Source: Rhodanobacter_A agri
Lineage (GTDB): Bacteria; Pseudomonadota; Gammaproteobacteria; Xanthomonadales; Rhodanobacteraceae
DNA length: 64,000 nt
Reading direction: 5' to 3'
Assembly: GCF_044904705.1 (NCBI RefSeq)
Contig: NZ_JADIKL010000002.1
Coordinates: 124,001 to 188,000, forward strand
A model generated the notes under the pieces. The model ran no database searches and was not told the DNA's origin. It was given only the letters and a program-made list of their open reading frames with translations. Shown here piece after piece: positions 17,996-27,080 of the stretch (position 1 is its first letter; each line of letters begins with the position of its first letter). A program made the translations under genes and the position numbers.

Positions 17996-18826
17996 ATGTC
18001 ATCTGTCCAATCCGGTTGCCTGTGGGTGGTCGCCACGCCGATCGGCCATCGCGACGATTTTTCTGCGCGGGCGATCGCGACACTGCGTGAAGTGGCGGTG
18101 ATCGCCGCCGAGGACACCCGCCACAGCAAGCCGCTGCTGCTCCACCACAACATCGCCACGCCGTTGATCGCCTTGCATGAGCACAACGAGCGCGAGGTGG
18201 TGGAGGGCATCGTGCGGCGGCTGCGGGGCGGCGAGTCGGTGGCGCTGATTTCCGATGCGGGCACGCCGCTGATTTCCGATCCCGGGTTCCGGCTGGTGCG
18301 CGCGGCGCGCGCGGCGGGCGTCCGCTGTGCACCGGTGCCGGGCGCCTGCGCGGCGATCGCCGCATTGTCGGTGGCGGGTCTGCCCAGCGACCGCTTCGTG
18401 TTCGAAGGTTTCCTTCCGCCGAAATCCGCGGCGCGGCGTGCGCGCCTGCAGGAGCTGGCGGGCGAGCCGCGCACGTTGATCTTCTATGAATCCTCGCACC
18501 GTGTCGCCGAGAGCCTGGCCGACATGCGCTCGGTGTTCGGCGACGAGCGCGAGGCAGTGCTGGCGCGCGAACTCACCAAGCTGTTCGAGACGGTGATCGG
18601 CGAGCCGCTGGGGCAGCTCGCCGAACGCGTGGCGGGCGATCCCGACCAGCAGCGCGGTGAATGCGTGCTCCTGGTCGCCGGTCGTGGTGAGGAGGCCGAT
18701 GCGAAGCTCGCCGAAGGCCAGCGCGTGTTCGCGGTCCTGCGCGAGGAGTTGCCGCCGGCCAAGGCGGCCAAGCTCGCCGCGGCGATCACCGGCGCGCCGC
18801 GCAAGGAGCTTTACAGGAGTGAATGA
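17996..18826 (+). CDS. rsmI: 16S rRNA 2'-O-ribose C1402 methyltransferase
   Basis: Methylates the 2'-OH of C1402 in 16S rRNA, at the P-site of the ribosome. The 276 residues contain the tetrapyrrole-methylase-like fold blocks: VVATPIGHRDD near the N-terminus, AAEDTRH, and ISDAGTPLISDPG. The family usually reads TPIGNL at the first block. The ATG at 17996 is preferred over the in-frame GTG two codons earlier, because GCAGGAG lies about 8 nt before it. It sits between the divergent lpoA gene and the RNase P RNA gene, the usual order in gammaproteobacteria. Confidence 0.95.
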   Translation: MSSVQSGCLWVVATPIGHRDDFSARAIATLREVAVIAAEDTRHSKPLLLHHNIATPLIALHEHNEREVVEGIVRRLRGGESVALISDAGTPLISDPGFRLVRAARAAGVRCAPVPGACAAIAALSVAGLPSDRFVFEGFLPPKSAARRARLQELAGEPRTLIFYESSHRVAESLADMRSVFGDEREAVLARELTKLFETVIGEPLGQLAERVAGDPDQQRGECVLLVAGRGEEADAKLAEGQRVFAVLREELPPAKAAKLAAAITGAPRKELYRSE

Positions 18827-18899
18827 AGTGGAACGGGAGAAAGCGCTGTCGCATGCTTTTCTCTCGTTTCTCGCCCCGCTTCACACTAAACTACGCCCT

Positions 18900-19262
<363 letters not shown>

Positions 19263-19270
19263 TTCCCGTC

Positions 19271-19302
19271 CATGTCCCGGCGCACGTGTGCGCCGGGACA
19301 TG
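19271..19302 (+). terminator. Terminator-like hairpin after rnpB
   Basis: A perfect 15-bp palindrome, catgtcccggcgcac / gtgcgccgggacatg, starts about 10 nt after the RNase P RNA. The loop is tiny and no U-run follows. It probably defines the 3' boundary of the RNA. Between it and the mraZ promoter (19303-19513) no gene or clear element is seen; a short open frame from 19346 to 19517 has no family resemblance. Confidence 0.65.
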
Positions 19303-19513
19303 TGCCTGTGGCTGGGCATGAGTGGCGAGGTGAACGGAGGTTCATGTCGCTGTCGGCTATGGCGGGCATGGGTGTGGCGATTCTCGCTGGTTGGTGTGCG
19401 AGCCGTTCCGCAAAAAATTCCCTGCATTCAAGCACCTTGGGGATGTTCCTCAGAAAGTGCTGGAAACACGGCCACAACTTCGCCTTTCTCCTTGATTCAC
19501 AAGCAAAAATCCC

Positions 19514-19542
19514 TTGACAGTCTCAGGGGGCGAGACTATCGT
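19514..19542 (+). promoter_or_regulatory. Main sigma-70 promoter of the dcw cluster (Pmra)
   Basis: A perfect -35 TTGACA at 19514-19519 is followed after 17 nt by TATCGT at 19537-19542 (4 of 6 -10 matches). It is the only good promoter in front of mraZ and lies just before the MraZ-type repeats, so it is probably the regulated promoter for the downstream gene chain. Confidence 0.65.
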
Positions 19543-19575
19543 GGTTTTCAGTGTGAAATCGTGGGTTTTCGTGGA
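19541..19575 (+). promoter_or_regulatory. Predicted MraZ operator: four GTGG repeats at 10-nt spacing
   Basis: GTGG, GTGT, GTGG and GTGG begin exactly at 19541, 19551, 19561 and 19571. The second is degenerate (GTGTG). MraZ of E. coli is known to bind TGGG-type direct repeats spaced one helical turn apart. The array covers the expected transcription start and reaches the mraZ ribosome binding site (GGAG 19573-19576), so MraZ would repress its own cluster. Confidence 0.7.
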
Positions 19576-19584
19576 GTCTGCTAC

Positions 19585-20031
19585 GTGTTCCAGGGCGAGA
19601 CCGCCATCACCGTCGACGACAAGGGCCGGCTGGCCATACCGACCGCGTACCGCGAGTTGGTGGCCGATGCCTGCGCGAACCGGCTGGTGGTCACCTACAA
19701 CCCGTTCGAGCCGGGCTGCCTGTGGCTGTTTCCGCATGCCGAGTGGGAAAAGGTGCGCGACCAGGTCAACGCGTTGTCCAAGGTGGTCAAGGCGCACCGC
19801 GACATGCAGATGAAGATCGTCGGCGCCGCCGCGGTGGTGGAGCCTGACGGCGCCGCACGCATCCTGCTGCCGGCCAGCCAGCGCGCCACCACGGGCATCG
19901 AGAAGAAGGCGGTTCTGCTGGGCATGGGCAACAAGTTCGAGCTGTGGAGCGAACAAGCCCATCTGGCCAAGATCCGCCAGACCATCGGCGAAGACGAGAT
20001 CACCAACGACATGGCCGCGCTGCAGCTGTAG
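19585..20031 (+). CDS. mraZ: Transcriptional regulator MraZ
   Basis: DNA-binding regulator of the division and cell wall cluster. The 148-residue protein has the two SpoVT/AbrB-type halves with the DxxxR signatures: DDKGR near the N-terminus and DGAAR in the second half. The start is GTG, reading as MFQGETAITV, with GGAG about 8 nt upstream; longer open frames upstream would run through the promoter. It is the first gene of the cluster and is followed by rsmH, as in most bacteria. The GTGG repeats in front of it are its probable own operator. Confidence 0.96.
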   Translation: MFQGETAITVDDKGRLAIPTAYRELVADACANRLVVTYNPFEPGCLWLFPHAEWEKVRDQVNALSKVVKAHRDMQMKIVGAAAVVEPDGAARILLPASQRATTGIEKKAVLLGMGNKFELWSEQAHLAKIRQTIGEDEITNDMAALQL

Positions 20032-20077
20032 TGCGAAGCATGGTTTTGCGGGCGGGTTACGGGACGGGAGATGCGGC

Positions 20078-21010
20078 ATGGCCGAGTTGCGGCACATCCC
20101 GGTGATGCTGGATGAAGCGGTGGAGGGCCTTGCCGTGCAGGCAGGCGGGCGTTATCTGGATGGCACCTTCGGACGCGGCGGTCACGCTCGCGCCGTGCTG
20201 TCGCGCCTCGGTCCCGGCGGGCGACTGCTGCTGATGGATCGCGACCCGCGGGCCATCGCCACCGCGCAAGCCGGTTTCGCCGACGATCCGCGCGTCTCCA
20301 TCCGTCACGCCAACTTCTCTTCGCTGGCCGAGTGGGACGAGACTGCCGCCGGCCTCGACGGCGTGTTGCTGGACCTGGGTGTCTCTTCGCCGCAGCTGGA
20401 CGAAGCTGCGCGCGGTTTCAGCTTCATGGCCGATGCGCCGCTGGATATGCGCATGGACACCACCCAGGGCGAGAGTGCTGCGGATTTCCTCGCGCATGCC
20501 ACGGAGCGCGAGATCGCCGACGTGCTGTGGCAGTTCGGCGAGGAGCGCTTCAGCCGCAAGATCGCCCGTGCCATCGTCGAGCGCCGTGCGGAACAGCCGC
20601 TGGCCCGCACCGGCGAACTGGCCGCGCTGATCGAGCGCGTGGTGGGTCGGCGCGAGCCCGGCAAACACCCTGCCACGCGCAGCTTCCAGGCGTTGCGCAT
20701 CCGCGTGAACGGTGAGCTGGAATCGGTGCGGCGTGGACTGGACGCCGCGCTGGCGCGACTGAAGCCCGGCGGCCGGCTCGCCGTGATCAGCTTCCACTCG
20801 CTGGAAGATCGCATCGTCAAACAGTTCATCCGCGATCATTCCGGCCGCGTGCAGGGCAGTCGACGCGGTCCGCCGCAGGCCGCGGCGCCGGCTGAGCTGA
20901 CGGCAGTGGGCAAGGCGCAATTTCCCTCCGATGCCGAGCTCGCCGTGAATCCGCGTGCCCGCTCGGCCGTGCTGCGGGTGGCCGAGAAGCTGGAGGCGGG
21001 ACACGCATGA
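20078..21010 (+). CDS. rsmH: 16S rRNA N4-cytosine C1402 methyltransferase
   Basis: Adds the N4-methyl group to C1402 of 16S rRNA, the same nucleotide modified on its ribose by RsmI encoded just upstream of rnpB. The 310-residue protein has the SAM-binding block GTFGRGGH at 29-36, the family start HIPVMLDEAVEGL, and the C-terminal block GGRLAVISFHSLEDRIVKQF. The start ATG follows a GGGACGGGAG ribosome binding site. It overlaps ftsL by four bases. Confidence 0.97.
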   Translation: MAELRHIPVMLDEAVEGLAVQAGGRYLDGTFGRGGHARAVLSRLGPGGRLLLMDRDPRAIATAQAGFADDPRVSIRHANFSSLAEWDETAAGLDGVLLDLGVSSPQLDEAARGFSFMADAPLDMRMDTTQGESAADFLAHATEREIADVLWQFGEERFSRKIARAIVERRAEQPLARTGELAALIERVVGRREPGKHPATRSFQALRIRVNGELESVRRGLDAALARLKPGGRLAVISFHSLEDRIVKQFIRDHSGRVQGSRRGPPQAAAPAELTAVGKAQFPSDAELAVNPRARSAVLRVAEKLEAGHA

Positions 21011-21279
21011 AGGTGATCCGGGCCATCTTCATGCTCGCGCTGCTGGCTGCCGTGCTGGCCAGCGCGATCAGCGTGGTGTGGGCCCGCCACGAGGGTCGCG
21101 TGCTGTTCGTGCAGCTCACTGCGCTGCAGAACCAGCGCGACGACATGAATATCGAATACGGCAAGCTCGAACTGGAGCAGGCCACCTTCGCCGAACCGCG
21201 CCGCATCGACGAGGAGGCGCGCCAGCAGCTCGGCATGGTCGATCCGCGCCCGCAAGACATCCGGTTGCTGCGCCGATGA
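21007..21279 (+). CDS. ftsL: Cell division protein FtsL
   Basis: Small bitopic divisome protein that forms the FtsQLB complex and activates FtsWI. The 90 residues have a short cytoplasmic start, one membrane helix (about 4-25) and a periplasmic heptad-type coiled coil ending in the conserved ARQQLGMVDP block. It overlaps rsmH upstream and ftsI downstream, both by ATGA, so its translation is coupled to them. Confidence 0.93.
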   Translation: MKVIRAIFMLALLAAVLASAISVVWARHEGRVLFVQLTALQNQRDDMNIEYGKLELEQATFAEPRRIDEEARQQLGMVDPRPQDIRLLRR

Positions 21280-23138
21280 GGTGGCGCGACCGCACCCGTC
21301 CGCAGCCGCAGCGCGCCACGCCGTCGCCGAGCCGCCGCCGCGGCGCCGGCCCCAGTGCACGCAAGCGCATGGTGGTGGTGGTAGGCCTGCTCGGCCTGGT
21401 CTCGCTGGGCCTGGTGGCGCGCGCGTTCGACCTGCAGGTGGTGCGCAAGCAGTTCTACCAGAAGCAGGGCGACGCGCGTTTCCTGCGCGAAGTGCCGATT
21501 CCGGTGTCGCGCGGCACCATCTTCGACCGCAACGGCGAGCCGCTGGCGGTGTCCACGCCGGTCATGTCGATCTGGGCCAATCCTGCAGAGCTGCTGGCGA
21601 ACGACGACCGTATCCCCGAACTGGCCAAGGCGCTGGGCGGCAATGCGACCGACATCCAGAGCTACCTCGAGCAGCGCGCGAACCGCGAATTCGTCTACCT
21701 CCGCCGGCAGATGCCGCCGGAGGCGGCGCAGGCCGTGCTCGACCTCGACATCCCCGGCGTCAACGGCCAGCGGGAATTCAAGCGCTTCTACCCGTCGGGC
21801 GAGGTGACCGCGCACATCCTCGGCTTCACCAATATCGACGACCACGGCCAGGAAGGCCTGGAGCTGGCCTACGACGACTGGCTGGCCGGCAAGCCCGGCA
21901 CCAAGCGCGTGATCCGCGACGGCAAGGGCCACGTGGTGGAGGACCTGGAGCAGGTGCGCGCGCCCAAGCCGGGGCAGAACCTCACGCTGAGCATCGACCG
22001 CGGCATCCAGTTCCTCGCCTACAACGAACTGAAGAACACGCTGGACAAGTTCAACGCCGCCTCTGGCGCGATGGTGGTGCTCGACGTGCACACCGGCGAG
22101 ATCCTGGCGATGGCCAGCCTGCCCACCTACAACCCGAACGCGGTAGCCGGCAGCAAACCGGGGCAGCGGCGCAACCGCGCGGTCACCGACGTGGTCGAGC
22201 CGGGCTCCACGATGAAGGCCTTCACGCTGGCGGCCGCGCTGTCCAGCGGCAAGTACACGCCGACCGGCCCGATCATCGATACCGGCAACGGTCACTGGTA
22301 CTTCTACGGCCACGACATCCGCGACGACGATCCGAACGGCGTGCTTACCCCGACCGGCGTGCTCACCCGCTCCAGCAACGTGGGCGCGGCAAAGATCGCG
22401 ATGACGCTCGATACCTCGCTGATGTACGACACCTTCCGCGCGTTCGGTTTCGGCAGCAGCACCGAGAGCGGTTTTCCGGGCGAGTCGGCCGGCCTGCTGA
22501 AGATCGGGCGCAACTGGCGCCCGCTGGAAAAGGCGATCATGGCCTACGGCTACGGCCTGAACGTCACGCCGCTGCAGCTGGCCAACGCCTACGCCACCAT
22601 CGCCGACGGCGGCGTGATGCACACGCCCACCTTCATCAAGGGCGACGACAGCCCGGGCAAGCAGATCATTTCGCCGCAGGTGGCGCACGAACTGGTCAGC
22701 ATGCTGGAGACAGTGACCGGCCCTGGCAGCACCGGCGCGAAGGCGCGCATCGCGAACTACAGCGTGGCGGGCAAGACCGGCACCTCGCACCAGGCGATCG
22801 CCGGCGGCTACTCGAAGAACACCTATAACTCGCTGTTCGCCGGCATCGCGCCGGCCAGCAATCCGCGCCTGGTCGGCGTGATCGTGATCAACGGCACCAC
22901 CAAGGGCGGCTATTTCGGCGGCACCGTGTCGGCGCCGGTGTTCGCCTCGGTGATGGGCGGCGCCCTGCGCCTGCTCGACATTCCGCCGGACAACATCGGC
23001 CGTTGGTATGTGGGCGGTCCGCTGCAAGGCAACGGCGGCCTGGTCGGCAACCAGTCGCCGGTCACGCCGGCGGCCAACGACGTGCCGATCAACGAGGCGC
23101 CGGTCGACGAGGCGCCGACGGAAGGAGGCCTGCCGTGA
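21276..23138 (+). CDS. ftsI: Septal peptidoglycan transpeptidase FtsI (PBP3)
   Basis: Cross-links septal peptidoglycan as the partner of FtsW. The 620-residue class B penicillin-binding protein has a basic cytoplasmic tail, a membrane helix at about 32-50, the pedestal region and the transpeptidase domain. The active-site motifs are STMK (nucleophile Ser311, Lys314), SSN (366-368) and KTG (500-502). The ATG used overlaps the ftsL stop. The C-terminal tail after about residue 580 is Pro/Glu-rich and variable. Confidence 0.97.
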   Translation: MRWRDRTRPQPQRATPSPSRRRGAGPSARKRMVVVVGLLGLVSLGLVARAFDLQVVRKQFYQKQGDARFLREVPIPVSRGTIFDRNGEPLAVSTPVMSIWANPAELLANDDRIPELAKALGGNATDIQSYLEQRANREFVYLRRQMPPEAAQAVLDLDIPGVNGQREFKRFYPSGEVTAHILGFTNIDDHGQEGLELAYDDWLAGKPGTKRVIRDGKGHVVEDLEQVRAPKPGQNLTLSIDRGIQFLAYNELKNTLDKFNAASGAMVVLDVHTGEILAMASLPTYNPNAVAGSKPGQRRNRAVTDVVEPGSTMKAFTLAAALSSGKYTPTGPIIDTGNGHWYFYGHDIRDDDPNGVLTPTGVLTRSSNVGAAKIAMTLDTSLMYDTFRAFGFGSSTESGFPGESAGLLKIGRNWRPLEKAIMAYGYGLNVTPLQLANAYATIADGGVMHTPTFIKGDDSPGKQIISPQVAHELVSMLETVTGPGSTGAKARIANYSVAGKTGTSHQAIAGGYSKNTYNSLFAGIAPASNPRLVGVIVINGTTKGGYFGGTVSAPVFASVMGGALRLLDIPPDNIGRWYVGGPLQGNGGLVGNQSPVTPAANDVPINEAPVDEAPTEGGLP

Positions 23139-24625
23139 GCACGGGCCACCTCGACCAGTTGCTGCTGGGCCTCGCCGACGCGCCGCTGGCCGCGGCGCCG
23201 GGCGCGGCGCGCATCGTGGTGTCCGGCCTCACGCTGGATTCGCGCAAGGTTCGCCGCGGCGACGCCTTCGTCGCCCTGCGCGGCACGCAGAGCCATGGCA
23301 TCCAGTTCGCCGCCACCGCGGTGCAGCGCGGCGCGGCCGTGGTGCTGGCCGAGGCGCCTGCGGTGGAGTGCGCGCCGCTGGACGTGCCGGTGCTGTGGAT
23401 CGAGGGCTTGCATGATCTGGTCGGCGAGATCGCCGCGCGTTTCCATGGACGGCCGTCCGAAGCATTGCGCGTGATCGGCGTCACCGGCACCAACGGCAAG
23501 ACTTCCACCGTGCAATTGCTGGCGCAGGCGCTGAGCTTCCTCGGCCATCGCGCCGCGAGCATCGGTACCTTGGGCGCTGGCCTGCACGGCCGGCTGCGTG
23601 AGGGTGAGCGCACCACGCCGGATGCGATCAGCGTGCACGGCCTGCTGGCCGAATTCCGCGACGCCGGCGCCACCCACGTGGCGATGGAGGTGTCCTCGCA
23701 CGCGCTGGAGCAGGGCCGGGTCGGCGCGGTCGACTTCGAGGTCGCCGCTTTCACCAATCTCACCCGCGACCATCTGGACTACCACGGCAGCATGGAGGCC
23801 TACGGCGCGGCAAAGGCGAAACTGTTCGCGTGGCCGGGACTGCGCGCCGCGGTCATCAATGGCGACGATGCGTTCGGCGCACAGTTGCTGGAGCAGCTGC
23901 CGGCCGCCGTGCGTGCGTTGCGCGTGAGTGCGCGGGGCGACGCCGCGGCGGACGTGGCGGCCAGCGCCGTGGTCAGCTCCGCGGAAGGCCTGGCCTTCGT
24001 GCTGCGCACGCCCTGGGGCACGCATACCTTGCGCAGCCATCTGCTGGGACTCTTCAACGTGGCCAACCTGCTCACCGTGGCGGCCTGCCTCGGCGCACTG
24101 GACGAGCCGTTCGAGCGCATCGTGGCCGCGTTGGAGAACCTGCAGCCCGTCAACGGTCGCATGAGCCGGCTCGGCGGTCAGCGCGGCCTGCCGCTGGTGG
24201 TGGTGGACTACGCACATACGCCCGACGCGCTGGAGCAGGTGCTGAACGCGGTGCGCGCGCACTGCCGCGGGCGGCTGATCTGCGTGTTCGGCTGCGGCGG
24301 CGAGCGCGACGCGGGCAAGCGCCCGCTGATGGGCGAGATCGCGGCGAGGCTGGCCGACGTGGCGATCGTCACCGACGACAACCCGCGCGGCGAGAACGGC
24401 GACGCCATCGTGGCGCAGATCGTTGCCGGCATGGGCGCGGCGCGCGAATACGGCGTGCAGCGCGACCGCGCCGCCGCGATCGAGCAGGCGCTGGACATGG
24501 CGGCGGCCAACGATGTGGTGGTGATCGCCGGCAAGGGTCACGAAACCTACCAAGAGGGCGCGGCCGGCAAGCGCCCGTTCGACGACATGATGGTCGCGCG
24601 CGCGGCCCTGGAGCGGCGCGCGTGA
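23135..24625 (+). CDS. murE: UDP-MurNAc-tripeptide synthetase, meso-DAP-adding
   Basis: Adds meso-diaminopimelate to the dipeptide precursor of peptidoglycan in the cytoplasm. The 496-residue Mur ligase has the ATP loop GTNGKT at 118-123 and the DNPR motif at 415-418, which marks meso-DAP rather than lysine specificity. The start is GTG, preceded by GAAGGAGG and overlapping the ftsI stop. In this group its substrate may be produced by the MurD2/MurL route rather than MurD, because murD is missing from the cluster. Confidence 0.96.
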   Translation: MSTGHLDQLLLGLADAPLAAAPGAARIVVSGLTLDSRKVRRGDAFVALRGTQSHGIQFAATAVQRGAAVVLAEAPAVECAPLDVPVLWIEGLHDLVGEIAARFHGRPSEALRVIGVTGTNGKTSTVQLLAQALSFLGHRAASIGTLGAGLHGRLREGERTTPDAISVHGLLAEFRDAGATHVAMEVSSHALEQGRVGAVDFEVAAFTNLTRDHLDYHGSMEAYGAAKAKLFAWPGLRAAVINGDDAFGAQLLEQLPAAVRALRVSARGDAAADVAASAVVSSAEGLAFVLRTPWGTHTLRSHLLGLFNVANLLTVAACLGALDEPFERIVAALENLQPVNGRMSRLGGQRGLPLVVVDYAHTPDALEQVLNAVRAHCRGRLICVFGCGGERDAGKRPLMGEIAARLADVAIVTDDNPRGENGDAIVAQIVAGMGAAREYGVQRDRAAAIEQALDMAAANDVVVIAGKGHETYQEGAAGKRPFDDMMVARAALERRA

Positions 24626-25989
24626 TGCAGCTGAGCACCATCGCGATGTGGACCCACGGCCGGCTGCTCGGCGACGATGCCGCGGTGGCTGGCGTCGCCA
24701 TCGACACCCGCAAGCTCAAGGCCGGCGACCTGTTCGCGGCGTTCAAGGGCGAGCGCGTGGATGGCCACGACTATCTGGCCCAGGCTGCCGCTGCCGGCGC
24801 TGCCGGTGCGCTGGTTTCGCGCAAGGTGGACAGCCCGCTGCCGCAGGTGCTGGTGGACGACGTGGAGGCGGCGCTGGGCGATCTTGCCAGCGCGATGCGC
24901 GCACAGCGTCACGCGCGGGTGATCGGCATTACCGGCTCCAACGGTAAGACCACGGTGAAGACGCTGACGGCGGCGATCCTGTCGCTGCACGGTCGCACCC
25001 ACGTCAATACCGGCAGCTTCAACAACGAGATCGGCCTGCCGCTGACCCTGCTGGCGATGCCCGAGGATGCCGAATACGCGGTGCTGGAGATGGGCGCCGG
25101 CAAGCCCGGCGACATCGCCTATCTCGCCGCCATCGCGCGGCCCGAAATCGGCCTCGTCAACATCATCGCGCCGGCGCACCTTGAGCGCATGGGCAGCGTG
25201 GAAGGCGTAGCCGAGACCAAGGGCGCGCTGTACCAGGCGCTGCCCGCGGACGGCGTGGCGGTGATCAATGCGGACGACGCCTTCGCCGGCTTCTTCGCGG
25301 GCCTGGCCGGTGCGCGCCGCGTGCTGCGCTTCGGCCTGGAGCACAAGGCCGACGTGGGCGCGGAGATCGTCGAGCAGCGCGCCGACGGTTCGCGGTTCGT
25401 GCTGAGTACGCCGGTCGGTGACGTCAAGGTGGAGCTGGCGCTGCCCGGGCGCCACAACGTGGCCAATGCGCTGGCGGCAGCATCCATTGCGCTGGCGCTG
25501 GAGGTGCCGCTGGGCACCATCGCGGCGGGGCTGGCGCAGGCCCGCCCGGTAGAGGGACGCCTGCGCCGGGTGACGCTGCCCAGCGGCTGGACGCTGATCG
25601 ACGACAGCTACAACGCCAACCCCAGCTCGATGGCCGCCGCAATCGACACGCTGGCGCTGGCGACAGGCGAGCGCTGGCTGGTGCTGGGCGACATGGCCGA
25701 ACTGGGCGCCGACGCCCGCGCGCTGCATGCCGGCGTGGGCGCCAAGGCGCGCGAGTGCGGCATCGAGCGCCTGTTCGCGGTCGGCCCGCTGGGCGAGGCG
25801 ACGGTAGCGGCATTCGGTGCCGGCGGCGGGCATTTCGCAGACAAGGCCGCACTGGTCGATGCGCTCAAGGCCGGCCTGCATGCCGGCGTGACCTGCCTAG
25901 TCAAGGGCTCGCACTCGGCGGGCATGAACGAGGTTGTGAAGGCGCTGGAAGCGGCGACTGGAAAGGAGGGCGCATCCGATGCTGCTTGA
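24625..25989 (+). CDS. murF: UDP-MurNAc-tripeptide D-Ala-D-Ala ligase
   Basis: Completes the cytoplasmic pentapeptide precursor by adding D-Ala-D-Ala, the product of the Ddl enzyme encoded downstream. The 454-residue Mur ligase shows the ATP loop GSNGKTT at 104-110 and a conserved DDSYNANPSSM block. The ATG shares one base with the murE stop (TGATG); an in-frame GTG lies one codon earlier. Its 3' end overlaps mraY by 11 bases. Confidence 0.96.
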   Translation: MQLSTIAMWTHGRLLGDDAAVAGVAIDTRKLKAGDLFAAFKGERVDGHDYLAQAAAAGAAGALVSRKVDSPLPQVLVDDVEAALGDLASAMRAQRHARVIGITGSNGKTTVKTLTAAILSLHGRTHVNTGSFNNEIGLPLTLLAMPEDAEYAVLEMGAGKPGDIAYLAAIARPEIGLVNIIAPAHLERMGSVEGVAETKGALYQALPADGVAVINADDAFAGFFAGLAGARRVLRFGLEHKADVGAEIVEQRADGSRFVLSTPVGDVKVELALPGRHNVANALAAASIALALEVPLGTIAAGLAQARPVEGRLRRVTLPSGWTLIDDSYNANPSSMAAAIDTLALATGERWLVLGDMAELGADARALHAGVGAKARECGIERLFAVGPLGEATVAAFGAGGGHFADKAALVDALKAGLHAGVTCLVKGSHSAGMNEVVKALEAATGKEGASDAA

Positions 25990-27079
25990 ACTTGCGGACT
26001 GGATGGCGCGGCACTTCACCACGCTGCATCTGTTCCAGTACATCACCTTCCGCACCATCATGGCCGCGCTCACGGCGCTGGCCGTGTCGTTGCTGCTGGG
26101 TCCTGCGCTGATCCGCAAGCTGGCCGCGCTGAAGGCGGGACAGGTGGTGCGCAGCGATGGTCCGCAGACGCATCTGTCCAAGGCCGGTACGCCGACCATG
26201 GGCGGGGTGATGATCCTGCTTGCAGTGACCGTCGCCACGCTGCTGTGGGCCGACCTGCGCAACCGCTACGTATGGGTGGTGCTGGCGGTGATGCTGGCGT
26301 TCGGCGTGATCGGCTTCTACGACGATTACCGCAAGCTGGTGCTGAAGGACAGCCGCGGCCTGGCCTCACGCTGGAAATATTTCTGGCAGTCGGTGTTCGG
26401 CCTGTGCGCGGCGCTGTTCCTGTACTTCACCGCGCCGCAGGCGGTAGGCCAGTTGCCGGTGGCGGAGACCGCGCTGTACCTGCCGCTGTTCAAGCACGTG
26501 GCGATCCCGCTGGGCGTGTTCTTCGTGGTGGTGGCTTATTTCATCGTCGTGGGCTTCTCCAATGCGGTGAACCTCACCGATGGCCTCGACGGCCTCGCGA
26601 TCATGCCCACGGTGCTGGTCTCCGGTGCATTGGGCGTGTTCGCCTACCTGGCCGGCAACAAGCTGTTTTCCGAATACCTGGGTATTCCCTCGATTCCCGG
26701 CGCGGGCGAGCTGTCGATCTATTGCGGCGCACTGGCCGGCGCGGGTCTGGGGTTCCTGTGGTTCAACACCTATCCGGCGCAGGTGTTCATGGGCGACGTG
26801 GGCGCGCTGGCGATCGGCGCCGCACTCGGCTGCATCGCGGTGATCGTGCGCCAGGAGATCGTGCTGCTGGTGATGGGCGGCGTGTTCGTGCTGGAGACCG
26901 CCTCGGTGATGATCCAGGTCGCCAGCTTCAAGCTCACCGGCAAGCGCGTGTTCCGCATGGCGCCGATCCACCATCACTTCGAGCTCAAGGGCTGGCCCGA
27001 GCCGCGGGTGATCGTGCGCTTCTGGATCATCAGCGTCGTGCTGGTGCTGATCGGTCTCGCCACGTTGAAGGTGCGCTGA
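25979..27079 (+). CDS. mraY: Phospho-MurNAc-pentapeptide translocase
   Basis: Inner membrane enzyme that links phospho-MurNAc-pentapeptide to undecaprenyl phosphate to form lipid I. The 366-residue protein has about ten membrane helices and all catalytic Asp regions: FYDDYRK (Asp115, Asp116), NLTDGLDGL (198-206) and FMGDVGAL (Asp273). The PIHHHFE loop near the C-terminus is also present. It begins inside the end of murF and is followed after one base by ftsW; murD, which stands between these two genes in E. coli, is absent. Confidence 0.97.
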   Translation: MLLELADWMARHFTTLHLFQYITFRTIMAALTALAVSLLLGPALIRKLAALKAGQVVRSDGPQTHLSKAGTPTMGGVMILLAVTVATLLWADLRNRYVWVVLAVMLAFGVIGFYDDYRKLVLKDSRGLASRWKYFWQSVFGLCAALFLYFTAPQAVGQLPVAETALYLPLFKHVAIPLGVFFVVVAYFIVVGFSNAVNLTDGLDGLAIMPTVLVSGALGVFAYLAGNKLFSEYLGIPSIPGAGELSIYCGALAGAGLGFLWFNTYPAQVFMGDVGALAIGAALGCIAVIVRQEIVLLVMGGVFVLETASVMIQVASFKLTGKRVFRMAPIHHHFELKGWPEPRVIVRFWIISVVLVLIGLATLKVR

Positions 27080-27080
27080 C

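Noticed and set aside
19346..19517. Short frame between rnpB and mraZ
   Set aside because: No family resemblance and it runs into the mraZ -35 element.
20826..23027. A 733-codon minus-strand frame antisense to ftsL and ftsI
   Set aside because: ftsI motifs are complete on the plus strand and the antisense frame shows no domain.
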